From Methylogaea oryzae (GTDB lineage Bacteria > Pseudomonadota > Gammaproteobacteria > Methylococcales > Methylococcaceae), in assembly GCF_019669985.1 (NCBI RefSeq), contig NZ_AP019782.1, forward strand, positions 2,846,001-2,910,000: a stretch of 64,000 nt of DNA. Direction: 5' to 3'. Under the pieces are notes generated by a model. The model was not told the origin of the DNA, ran no database searches, and saw nothing but the letters and a program-made list of their open reading frames with translations. Shown one piece after another: positions 18,702-26,287 of the stretch. Positions within the stretch are counted from its first letter, which is position 1. Every line of letters begins with the position of its first letter. The translations under genes and the position numbers were made by a program.

Positions 18702-19337
18702 TCACTCCCCGGCGGCTTCCAGCAGCAGGCGCTGGATGGAATATTCCAGGCGCTGGCCTTCGTCGGTTCTTTCCATGCGGTACTCGGTGGATTCGCCGTC
18801 GGGCTGGCTAATGGCGATGCGCCGCCGGTTGGTGTCCTCGTCGCCGGAGATTTCGACGGAAGGCGCCTCCTCGCCGCCCTGGCCTGGCTTGGGCGTCACC
18901 CGCAGGCTCCAGCGCTTGCCCTGCCTGTCGGCGGCAAAGTCGTAGTCCGGCGCCAGGGTCTCGGCCTGGCCCTGCAGAATGGCGCGGAACACGGCGATCT
19001 GGCCGGCTGCGGATCCCGCGAAACTCAGCGGCGCGCTGCTGCGCTGCCGCTGCTCCGGATCCCAGTAATACATGCGATCCTGCACGATCGCCATGATGAC
19101 CCGCTTGGGCAGCAGCTGCAGCTTGACCAGGCTGCCGTCGGCGCCGGACAGCATGTAGCCCTCACCGTGCCAGGGGGCGGCGGCCAGCTCCAGCCGGCGG
19201 GTTTCCTCGTAATGGAATTGCGCCGGGCCGCTTTGCCGGATGCGCGCCAGCAGCTCCGGCAGGGCGGTCCCGTCGGCTCCGCCGGCCCATGACGCCATGG
19301 GCCACAAGGCCAGCAGCAGGCACAGGCGGCGCTTCAC
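18702..19337 (-). CDS. LolA-like outer-membrane lipoprotein carrier (ApeL-like)
   Basis: 211 aa from a GTG at 19337 overlapping the previous stop (GTGA). A Sec signal peptide is clear (VKRRLCLLLALWPMASWAGG), so the protein is periplasmic. The remainder fits the LolA fold: GEGYMLSGADGSLVKLQLLPKR-like strands, a QDRMYYWDPE turn and alternating hydrophobics for a half-barrel that binds acyl chains. APE and related clusters encode a dedicated LolA paralogue next to the MMPL exporter, presumably to escort the polyene lipid to the outer membrane. It is coupled to both neighbours. Confidence 0.85.
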   Translation of the reverse strand: MKRRLCLLLALWPMASWAGGADGTALPELLARIRQSGPAQFHYEETRRLELAAAPWHGEGYMLSGADGSLVKLQLLPKRVIMAIVQDRMYYWDPEQRQRSSAPLSFAGSAAGQIAVFRAILQGQAETLAPDYDFAADRQGKRWSLRVTPKPGQGGEEAPSVEISGDEDTNRRRIAISQPDGESTEYRMERTDEGQRLEYSIQRLLLEAAGE

Positions 19338-19945
19338 GCCTTCAGCCCCTGGAAGACTTTGTGGCCGTGCCGGGCCATGAATTTGAAGGTCTCCCACGCG
19401 GGCGGAATCTCCAGGTCGGGAAAACGCCGCGGCCGGTACAGCCACTCCCCCACCCCCAGCAAGCCCATCAGGCCGTAGACCGCCACGCCGGTATAAAAAG
19501 CCCAGGCCCGCTGCCCGGCCAGCAGCGGCAACAAGGCGCACACCGGCACGTTGACGGCGAAGAACAGCGTCCAGGCCCAAGTCACCTGGCGCAGGTATTC
19601 CACCATGCCCGGCATGAGATCCGGGTACTGCAAACGCACCAGACGCTCGCACAAGGAGGGAGGCGACCAGAGGGTCTGGCCGAACAGGATCGTGAGCCAC
19701 AGGTAGGCGAAAGAAGGAACCAGCCAGACGAAATAGACTTGGGCGAAATACGCCCCCGCCAGCAGCGCAACCGTCAGCGACAACGCACCCAGGCGCAAGG
19801 CGGTCCTGCCCGAAGCGTATCCCCGCCACAGGGTCAGCCCGGCGAACACCAGCAGTTCCGCGCTGGCGAAACCCTGACGGGCCAGGTAAGCGATAAGGAA
19901 GGGATAGGCGACGAGCAGGCTGGTGATGCCGATCGCCTTGAGCAT
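19334..19945 (-). CDS. COG4648 membrane protein 1 (APE cluster type)
   Basis: 203 aa from the ATG at 19945 (MLKAIGITSLLVAYPFLIAY); a GTG two codons upstream is possible, but the paralogue at 31624-32175 also begins ML-x-x-IG. It has about six membrane helices. A cytosolic loop SLCERLVRLQYPDLMPGMVEY is shared with the paralogue (ERLARLEDPDLPPKGVAY), a good family signature. COG4648 proteins occur almost only in APE-like loci, and their role is unknown. Having two copies in one cluster supports a duplicated arm. Confidence 0.82.
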   Translation of the reverse strand: MLKAIGITSLLVAYPFLIAYLARQGFASAELLVFAGLTLWRGYASGRTALRLGALSLTVALLAGAYFAQVYFVWLVPSFAYLWLTILFGQTLWSPPSLCERLVRLQYPDLMPGMVEYLRQVTWAWTLFFAVNVPVCALLPLLAGQRAWAFYTGVAVYGLMGLLGVGEWLYRPRRFPDLEIPPAWETFKFMARHGHKVFQGLKA

Positions 19946-19953
19946 GCCCACGG

Positions 19954-20217
19954 CTAGCGGGTGCGATGGGAAGCGACGAACTCCGCCAGCGACCGCAGGG
20001 AGGCGAAAATCTGGTGGTTGCGCTCGTCGCCGGAGGAAACCTTGATGCCGTATTGGCGGTCCAGCATCACGCCGATTTCCAGCGCGTCGATGGAATCCAG
20101 GCCCAGGCCGCCGCCGAACAAAGCAGCGTCGGGGGACAGGTCGTCGGGCGCCACGTCTTCCAGGCGCAAGCCCTCGATCAGCATGGATTTCAATTGGTCG
20201 ATCAAATCATCCGGCAT
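19954..20217 (-). CDS. acyl carrier protein 1
   Basis: 87 aa. The phosphopantetheine attachment Ser42 is in LGLDSIDALE. It is the first gene of the left minus-strand arm, preceded by a 327-bp divergent spacer. Close in sequence style to the ACP at 32426-32695 (both LFGxGLGLDSIDALE), it is probably the left-arm counterpart of that protein. No phosphopantetheinyl transferase gene is present in the window. Confidence 0.92.
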   Translation of the reverse strand: MPDDLIDQLKSMLIEGLRLEDVAPDDLSPDAALFGGGLGLDSIDALEIGVMLDRQYGIKVSSGDERNHQIFASLRSLAEFVASHRTR

Positions 20218-20544
20218 GGCGGGTGGAATTCCTCAAGAGCAGGTTCGTATCGATGGCGCCGACGGCGTGCGCGGGAGCGGGAAAATACAGGCCGATTGCG
20301 GCGATCCGCCGCGTTTATCGCTCGATTGAAAACCGGGAGCGATGCATTTTACGCCGGGTTACATCATCCCTATTTAAACCGGCGCGCAACCCCGTCAGCC
20401 CCGGGATCGAACGCGAATATCGGCAAAAACGGTTAAATTTTACACAAGATTCCCGCCCGGTTCAAAACGCTTGGATTGGGCCTCCGGGAGTGTCAAAATT
20501 GTCCGACGGCGCGGCCGCCGACCATCTCATCGCCACAGGCCTAC
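20218..20544. other. 327-bp divergent promoter region in the middle of the cluster
   Basis: This spacer separates the minus-strand left arm (ACP start 20217) from the plus-strand starter-unit genes (first start 20545). The stretch 20330-20450 is markedly AT-richer than the genes around it (TATTTAAACC at about 20370, GGTTAAATTTTACACAAG at about 20430), as expected for back-to-back promoters. On the minus strand a TTGACA lies near 20491-20496 but lacks a convincing -10. No regulator binding site can be named. Confidence 0.5.
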
Positions 20545-21033
20545 ATGCGTTTTTTCCTCGTTTTCAAGGTTGCGCTCTTCAGCGTGCTCGTCCCCGGCGC
20601 GGTTACCCTTTACTTCCCTTACAACATCCTGTCCCGCGCCGGCGGCGGCCTGCAACCGGCCGACCCGGCCCTGGCCGTGCCGGCCGGCGCCTGCATCCTG
20701 GTCGGCGCGGCCATTTACCTATGGTGCGCCCGGGACTTCGCCGTCCAGGGCCTGGGCACGCCCGCGCCGCTGGACCCGCCGAAGAACCTGGTCGTCGGCG
20801 GCCTTTACCGCCGCACGCGCAACCCCATGTATCAGGGCGTGCTGTTGATCCTGCTGGCCGAATGCCTGCTGTTCGCCGACCCCGCCCTGGCGGCGTACGC
20901 CGCCGCGGTGGCCCTGGTCCTGCACTGCCTCGTGGTGTTTTACGAAGAGCCGCTGCTCGGCCTGCGCTTCGGCGACGCCTACCGCGCCTACTGCCGCACC
21001 GTGCCGCGCTGGGGATTCGCCTTGTCGCCGTGA
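20545..21033 (+). CDS. isoprenylcysteine/phospholipid-methyltransferase-like membrane protein
   Basis: 162 aa from the ATG at 20545. It has four hydrophobic segments and the C-terminal signature of the ICMT/PEMT group: GLYRRTRNPMYQG near residue 93, then a membrane helix, then EEPLLGLRFGDAYRAYCRTVPRW. Family members use S-adenosylmethionine to methylate lipid-like substrates in the membrane. It is the first plus-strand gene after the divergent promoter, about 200 bp before the carrier protein gene, so it may modify the cluster product, for instance by O- or N-methylation. The link is positional only. Confidence 0.78.
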   Translation: MRFFLVFKVALFSVLVPGAVTLYFPYNILSRAGGGLQPADPALAVPAGACILVGAAIYLWCARDFAVQGLGTPAPLDPPKNLVVGGLYRRTRNPMYQGVLLILLAECLLFADPALAAYAAAVALVLHCLVVFYEEPLLGLRFGDAYRAYCRTVPRWGFALSP

Positions 21034-21239
21034 ACGGCGCCCACCCTATGCGCGGGCCGTAGCCGCCACGGCCAAGGAATTAACATACCCGGCAAAATAT
21101 CCGTCGCAAAATAAGGCCTTCCCGTCCGCTGACGGGCGATACGGCGAAAACGCCAAACGGTTTCCATATTCCTCGCACCGAGAAACGCCATACGCGCCCG
21201 CACCAGAATATTCCGTCCCGCAATAACCCAATCGATACC

Positions 21240-21479
21240 ATGAAAGAAAAACTACGAAACTTCATTTTTTCCGAACTCATTTACCACGAAAACCCGGCGG
21301 ATTTCGGCGACGACGAGGACCTGTTGGAAGCCGGGCTGGACAGCATGGGCATCATGCGCCTCATCATGTTCGCCGAGAAAACCTTCGGCGTGACCCTGCC
21401 GGACACCGAAATCGAGCCGGAGAACGTCCGCAGCCTGAACGCGCTGCAACACTGGATCGCCACGGCCGGCAAGGCGTGA
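21240..21479 (+). CDS. peptidyl carrier protein (PltL/CloN5-like)
   Basis: 79 aa with Ser35 in the GLDSMGIMRL phosphopantetheine site. It is stand-alone and followed without a gap by a condensation-like gene (TGATG junction), then by an adenylation gene and an acyl-CoA-dehydrogenase-like gene. In pyoluteorin, clorobiocin and prodigiosin loci the same trio (carrier, prolyl-AMP ligase, prolyl-carrier oxidase) makes pyrrolyl-2-carboxyl thioester. It differs from the three ACPs of the locus (DSIDA motif), fitting a separate starter carrier. Confidence 0.85.
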   Translation: MKEKLRNFIFSELIYHENPADFGDDEDLLEAGLDSMGIMRLIMFAEKTFGVTLPDTEIEPENVRSLNALQHWIATAGKA

Positions 21480-22762
21480 TGCAAGCGGCCGCCCCCCTGC
21501 CGTTCAATCCGGCCGACTACTTCACCTACGTGCTCGACCAGGAAATCCGCGCCGCCGGCCTGCCGGGCGGCTATTGCGGCTTCGCCCTGGAACTGGCGGC
21601 GGCACCGGACCTGGCGCGCTTGCAACAGCGGCTCGACTATTTGGTGGAGCACTTCCCTCGCGCCTCGGCCCGCATCGAGCGGCAAGGCAAGCGCTATGCC
21701 TGGATATATACCGACCAGCCCATCGCGCTGGAGCGCCACGACGGCGGCAGCGAGGGGGAGGCCACGCAAGCCGTGCTGCTGGAGGTCTTCAACCGCCACG
21801 AGACCCGGCCGCTGGCCTTGCACTGGATCGCCCAAGGCCAGGGCGGCACCCTGCTGTTGGTGTGGAACCATCCGCTGATGGACGCTAGAGGCGCCAAGAT
21901 CCTGCTGGACTTCCTCTCGTCCGACCGGCCGGAAAGCTTCAAGGAGTCGCCGCCCCTGATCAACGCCAAGCTGGCCCAGTGGAGCTGGTGGAAAAAACTG
22001 CGCTTGCTGATCAAGGCCAAGCGCCACAACCACCAATCCAACAGCGTGGACAGCTGCCTGCCCACCACGGCGGAAGATGGGCCGCAAACCCTCGGCGTGA
22101 AAGTGCGGCGCTACGACGCAGAGGAATCGCGCCGGATCGCCCGCCTGGCCCAGCAGCACACCGGCGCGGCCGGCCGCACCCTCTACTACCTGGGCTGTTT
22201 CATGCGCGCCATGGAACAGGTGGGGCCGCCCGCCACCAAAGCCGGCTATTGCATCCCCTACGCCTTCAACCTGCGCCGCCAGGGCGCCCCGACGCCGCTG
22301 TTCGGCAACCACGTCGGCTGCTTGTTCGCCCGCGCCAGCCGCGCCCAGACCCGCGACCGGCAAGGCCTGTTCGACCACCTGCTGGCGGAATACAAGCAAA
22401 CCGTGCGCGAGGAACTGGACCTGGCTTACCTGCCCCTCATGTGGCTGGGCCAATGGCTGGCGCCGGCGCGCTACGCCAAGCTGCTGCGCAAGCAGCACAG
22501 CGGCGGCGAGCTGAGCTCCCTGTGGTTTTCCGACGTGGGCGACCTGTCCTGGGGCAAGAAGGGCTTCGGCGGAATTCCCGTCACGGGCCTGTCCATGATG
22601 TGCTGGATGCCCCTGCCGCCCGGCCTGGCGCTGTTGGCCGGGCAGCTGGACGGCAAGCTGAATCTGTCCTACAGCTACCTGCAACCGGCGGTGGATGAGG
22701 CCTGGCTGGAGCAGGTCATGGCGTGCATGGACGCGGAGCTTCTGGACGAGGCCGGGGCTTAG
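21479..22762 (+). CDS. condensation-domain-like acyltransferase, stand-alone, degenerate motif
   Basis: 427 aa from the ATG at 21479, overlapping the carrier stop by one base. The overall layout is that of one NRPS condensation or wax-synthase-type domain. The HHxxxDG motif appears as NHPLMDARG at 130-138: the first His is Asn, the second His (131) and the Asp (135) are kept, and the Gly is displaced. Later landmarks such as WFSDVGDLSWGKKGFGG lie where condensation domains have their DFGWG region. The position between carrier and adenylation genes suggests it handles the pyrrolyl or prolyl thioester, perhaps moving it to an ACP or ketosynthase of the polyene machinery. That role is inferred; such a gene is not part of the classical pyrrole trio. 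Confidence 0.7.
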   Translation: MQAAAPLPFNPADYFTYVLDQEIRAAGLPGGYCGFALELAAAPDLARLQQRLDYLVEHFPRASARIERQGKRYAWIYTDQPIALERHDGGSEGEATQAVLLEVFNRHETRPLALHWIAQGQGGTLLLVWNHPLMDARGAKILLDFLSSDRPESFKESPPLINAKLAQWSWWKKLRLLIKAKRHNHQSNSVDSCLPTTAEDGPQTLGVKVRRYDAEESRRIARLAQQHTGAAGRTLYYLGCFMRAMEQVGPPATKAGYCIPYAFNLRRQGAPTPLFGNHVGCLFARASRAQTRDRQGLFDHLLAEYKQTVREELDLAYLPLMWLGQWLAPARYAKLLRKQHSGGELSSLWFSDVGDLSWGKKGFGGIPVTGLSMMCWMPLPPGLALLAGQLDGKLNLSYSYLQPAVDEAWLEQVMACMDAELLDEAGA

Positions 22763-22765
22763 GCC

Positions 22766-24199
22766 ATGCTGCTGCAACCCTTCCTGGAGCAATGCCGGCG
22801 CCGGCCGCAAGCGCTGGCCCTGGCGGAAGGCGAGCGCCGCCTCGGTTACGGCGAACTCCTGGCGCGGGCGCAGGCGCTGGCCGCCGCCCTGCAAGCCGTG
22901 GGCGTTGCGCCCGGCCGGCCGGTAGCCGTCCACTTGCCGCGCGGCATCGACGCCGTCATCGCCGTCTTCGGCACCCTGCTGGCGGGGGCCTGCTACGTGC
23001 CGCTGGACACGAAAAATCCCGCCGCCCGCCTCGCCTTCATCCTGGCCGACGCCCAAGCGGCGGCGGTGCTGGGCCTGGGCCAGCCCCCCGCGGGAGTTGA
23101 GGATAAACGCTGGATCGACCTGGAGACGATCGCCCCAGCCGCGCCGCAGCCGGTGGAAACCCCGGCGGAATCCCTGGCCGCCATTCTCTATACCTCCGGC
23201 TCCACCGGCCAGCCGCGCGGCGTGGCCTTGAGCCATGGGGCCATCGCCGCTTTCGCCGGCTGGGCCGCCGATCTGGTGCAACTGAGCGAGGCCGACCGCA
23301 TCGCCGGCAGCACGCCGTTCTTCTTCGACCTGTCCACTTTCGACCTGTACGCCGTGCTGGGGCGAGGCGCCAGCCTGCACTTCCTGCCCGCCGCCCTCAC
23401 CCTGGCCCCGGCGCGCTTGGCCGCCTGGCTGCAAACCGAGGCCATCAGCGGCTGGTACACCGTCCCCTCCCTCCTGGCCTTCCTGGCTTACAAAGGCAAC
23501 CTGGGGGAAATCGACTTGGCCTCCCTGCGCTTCGTGCTGTTCGCCGGCGAGGTGTTCCCCACTCCGGCCCTCATGGAGCTGGCCGGCCGATGGCCCCACG
23601 CGACGCTGTACAACCTGTTCGGCCCCACCGAAACCAATGTGTGCTGCCACTGGCCGGTAATACACGAACGGCTCGACCCGGCCGAGTCCATCCCCATCGG
23701 CCTGCCCGCCGCCGGCTGCCGCCTGCACGTGGAACCGGCCAGCGGCGAGCTGTGGGTGCAGGGCCCCACCCTGGCGAGCGGCTACTGGAGCGGCGGCGCA
23801 TTGCGCCCGTTCCTCAATGACGAAGGCTGGTACGCCACCGGCGACCGGGTCAGCTTCCAGCAGGGCGAATACCGCTTCCACGGCCGGCTTGGGCGCATGC
23901 TGAAATGCTCCGGCTACCGGGTGGAGCCGGCGGAAATCGAGGCCTGCGTCCTCGCCCTGCCGGGCGTGCGCAGCTGCGCCGTGGTGGGCCTGGACGACCC
24001 CGCCGCCGGCCAGCGACCGGCCCTGGCTTTGTGCCTGGAACCCCAGGTCGCGCTAGCCCACATTCGCCAGGCGCTGGCCCGGCAATTGCCCGCCTATATG
24101 CAGCCCAGCCGCTATCTGGTGCTGGAAGACTTGCCGCGCCTTGCCAACGGCAAGCTGGATTACCAAGGGCTGCGCGCCCTGCTGGAGGCACACGCATGA
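22766..24199 (+). CDS. stand-alone adenylation protein, predicted L-prolyl-AMP ligase (PltF/CloN4-like)
   Basis: 477 aa. Core motifs: LYTSGSTGQPRG (A3, residues 141-152), FFFDLSTFDLY (A4), NLFGPTETN (A5), YATGDRV (A7) and LPRLANGKLDY (A10, Lys463). Aligning by eye to GrsA, the ten specificity positions are Asp188, Leu189, Phe192, Tyr231, Leu258, Ala260, Leu284, Val292, Cys293 and Lys463, i.e. DLFYLALVCK. To my memory this is the code assigned to the proline-activating enzymes of pyrrole pathways. It should load proline onto the carrier protein encoded just upstream. Its stop overlaps the start of the dehydrogenase gene. Confidence 0.88.
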   Translation: MLLQPFLEQCRRRPQALALAEGERRLGYGELLARAQALAAALQAVGVAPGRPVAVHLPRGIDAVIAVFGTLLAGACYVPLDTKNPAARLAFILADAQAAAVLGLGQPPAGVEDKRWIDLETIAPAAPQPVETPAESLAAILYTSGSTGQPRGVALSHGAIAAFAGWAADLVQLSEADRIAGSTPFFFDLSTFDLYAVLGRGASLHFLPAALTLAPARLAAWLQTEAISGWYTVPSLLAFLAYKGNLGEIDLASLRFVLFAGEVFPTPALMELAGRWPHATLYNLFGPTETNVCCHWPVIHERLDPAESIPIGLPAAGCRLHVEPASGELWVQGPTLASGYWSGGALRPFLNDEGWYATGDRVSFQQGEYRFHGRLGRMLKCSGYRVEPAEIEACVLALPGVRSCAVVGLDDPAAGQRPALALCLEPQVALAHIRQALARQLPAYMQPSRYLVLEDLPRLANGKLDYQGLRALLEAHA

Positions 24200-25311
24200 A
24201 CACGCCGGTGGATTTTGCCGACCTGGCCCCCTATTCCGCCCCGCTGGAAGAAGCGCAAATCCGCGCCCGCATCGCCGCCGTGGCCGCCGGCGGCGCCCTG
24301 CGCCATGCCATTCCCGCAACCGACGGCGGCCTGGGCGACGGTTTCGCCGAACTCTATGCCAGCCACCGCCGCCTGGGCCGGGCCTGCCGCGACCCCGGCC
24401 TGTTGCTGGCGGTCAACGCCCATCTATGGGGGATCGTGTTTCCCGTCCTGCTGTACGGCACCCCAACCCAGAAGCAAAGCCTGCTGCCGGCCCTGCTGGC
24501 CGGCGACTATCTGGGCGGCCACGCCATCACCGAACCGGCTTGCGGCTCCGACGTGCAGGCCATGGCCTGCCATGCCGAGCGCGACGGCGACGGCGACGGC
24601 TTCGTTTTAACCGGCGAGAAACGCTACATCACCAACGCGCCCCTGGCGGACTGGCTGGTGGTCTACGGCAAGCTGGAGGGACGCGTCAGCGCCTTCCTGC
24701 TGTCACGCGAGGATGCGGGCTGCCGCTTCGGCCGGGACGGCGGCCTGGACGCCTGCCCCGGCAGCGCCACCGGCAGCGTGGCGCTGGAATCCTGCCGGCT
24801 CCCAGCCGACCGCCTGCTGGGCAAGGCCGGCGCCGGCGCGCAGATGATCCAAAAAGCGCTGGAATACGAGCGCGCCTTCGTCTTCGCCGGCATCGCCGGC
24901 ATCATGGAATGGCAGTTGGAAGTAGCTGTGAGCCACAGCCGGGACAGGCGCTCCGGCGGCGTCCATCTGGGCCGCCACCAGGCCATAAGCCACCGCATCG
25001 CCGACATGAAGCTGCGCCTGGACACCGTCGATCTGTGGCTGCGCGAATGCGCCAGGCTGTGCGACGCCGGCCAAAGGCTGACCCTGGCCTCGGCGCAGAC
25101 CAAGCTCTACGCCGCCGAAGCGTTTTTGCAATCCAGCCTGGACGCCGTGCAGATCCTCGGCGCCGCCGCCCTGGAGGCGGGCAACCCCATGGCCGGCCTG
25201 GTGCGCGACGCCATGGCCGGCCGGCTGTTCTCCGGCAGTTCCGAAGTGCAGAAGAATCTTATCGCCGCCCTGCTGGGCACCGGCGACGCCTATAAGCCGC
25301 CGCCAGCGTAG
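24196..25311 (+). CDS. acyl-CoA-dehydrogenase-like flavoprotein, predicted prolyl-S-carrier oxidase (PltE/CloN3-like)
   Basis: 371 aa, overlapping the adenylation gene by 4 bases. ACAD landmarks: HAITEPACGSDVQ and LTGEKRYITNAPLADW (FAD/substrate region), LGRHQAISHRIADM, and GRLFSGSSEVQKNLIA near the end. At the place where medium-chain ACADs have their base Glu (YEGT) there is Ser (FSGS). Glu225 in ALEYERAFVF lies where isovaleryl-CoA-dehydrogenase-type enzymes hold theirs, and so is a candidate base. In pltE/redW/cloN3 systems this enzyme oxidises carrier-bound proline by four electrons to the pyrrole. The gene context makes that the best assignment; a generic acyl-CoA dehydrogenase is the alternative. 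Confidence 0.85.
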   Translation: MNTPVDFADLAPYSAPLEEAQIRARIAAVAAGGALRHAIPATDGGLGDGFAELYASHRRLGRACRDPGLLLAVNAHLWGIVFPVLLYGTPTQKQSLLPALLAGDYLGGHAITEPACGSDVQAMACHAERDGDGDGFVLTGEKRYITNAPLADWLVVYGKLEGRVSAFLLSREDAGCRFGRDGGLDACPGSATGSVALESCRLPADRLLGKAGAGAQMIQKALEYERAFVFAGIAGIMEWQLEVAVSHSRDRRSGGVHLGRHQAISHRIADMKLRLDTVDLWLRECARLCDAGQRLTLASAQTKLYAAEAFLQSSLDAVQILGAAALEAGNPMAGLVRDAMAGRLFSGSSEVQKNLIAALLGTGDAYKPPPA

Positions 25312-25388
25312 GACGGCACGCGACAGCGGTTCCGCCCCACGCGCCTACGCGCCCTTGATCCATTCCGACCGTAACACGCCCCGATCCC

Positions 25389-26216
25389 ATGCCGCTATTT
25401 TCCCCATACCGTCAATGGCGCCCCACGCCGCTGCTCATGGGTTCCACCCTGCTCACCCTGGCGGCGCCCGTCGCCCTGGCGGCCAACCCCGACTGGTGGC
25501 CCTGGGTACTGGCCGCCATCGCCGCCGCCAACGCCGTCATGACTTTCGCCGGCCTGTGGCCCCGCTGCGACTGGGTGGGGCCGAACTGGACGCACCTGCC
25601 GGCGGCCGCCGCGGAGCGAGGCATGGTCGCCCTCACCATCGACGACGGCCCCGACCCAGCCGTCACCCCGGCCGTGCTCGACCTGCTGGATCGATACGGC
25701 GCCAAGGCCACCTTTTTCTGTATCGGCGAACGGGCCGAGCGATACCCGGCACTGTGCCGCGAAATCGCCGCCCGCGGCCACGCCGTGGAAAACCACACCA
25801 TGCGCCATCGGCACAATTTCGCTCTGCTGCTGCTGGGCGGCTATTTGGCCGAACTGCAAGCCGCCCAGGACGCCTTGACCGCCATCACCGGCACCCGGCC
25901 CCGCTTCTTCCGCGCCCCGGCCGGACTGCGCAACCCCCTGCTCGATCCCGTGCTCGGCCGCCTCGGCCTGCGCCTGGCCAGCTGGACCCGGCGCGGCTAC
26001 GACACGGTGGAAAAAAATCCCCAGGCGGTCCTGGCGAAATTGTTGAAAGGCCTGCAAGCCGGCGACATCCTGCTGCTGCACGACGGCAGCGCCGCCCGCA
26101 CGGCGAGCGGCCGACCGGTGATCCTGGAAGCGCTGCAGCCCTTGCTGGAAGCCATCGCTGCAGCCGGGCTGCGGCCGGCGACGTTGCGGGAGGCGCTAGC
26201 GGCAAGCGATCCATAG
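25389..26216 (+). CDS. polysaccharide deacetylase (NodB-domain) membrane-anchored protein
   Basis: 275 aa. Two N-terminal hydrophobic segments (about 15-35 and 38-58) are followed by a NodB/CE4 domain: ALTIDDGPDPAVTP (residues about 80-93, metal-binding Asp-Asp), ENHTMRHRHNF (the His-rich second motif), FRAPAGLRNP (third motif) and ILLLHDGS (fourth). CE4 enzymes remove N- or O-acetyl groups from sugars. It is the last plus-strand gene of the starter block, 78 bp after the dehydrogenase and convergent with flavin enzyme 2. With the GT2 gene of the cluster it may process a sugar attached to the product, or it may be unrelated. Confidence 0.85.
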   Translation: MPLFSPYRQWRPTPLLMGSTLLTLAAPVALAANPDWWPWVLAAIAAANAVMTFAGLWPRCDWVGPNWTHLPAAAAERGMVALTIDDGPDPAVTPAVLDLLDRYGAKATFFCIGERAERYPALCREIAARGHAVENHTMRHRHNFALLLLGGYLAELQAAQDALTAITGTRPRFFRAPAGLRNPLLDPVLGRLGLRLASWTRRGYDTVEKNPQAVLAKLLKGLQAGDILLLHDGSAARTASGRPVILEALQPLLEAIAAAGLRPATLREALAASDP

Positions 26217-26287
26217 CCGCCGTCTTGGCCGTCAAGCACCGACGCGACGAAGGGAAACCTTTCTCACGGTTTCGGATCGATTGACGC

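Noticed and set aside
22766-25311. A conventional modular NRPS
   Set aside because: Adenylation, carrier and condensation-like functions are on separate small genes with single domains, and no thioesterase-terminated module exists.
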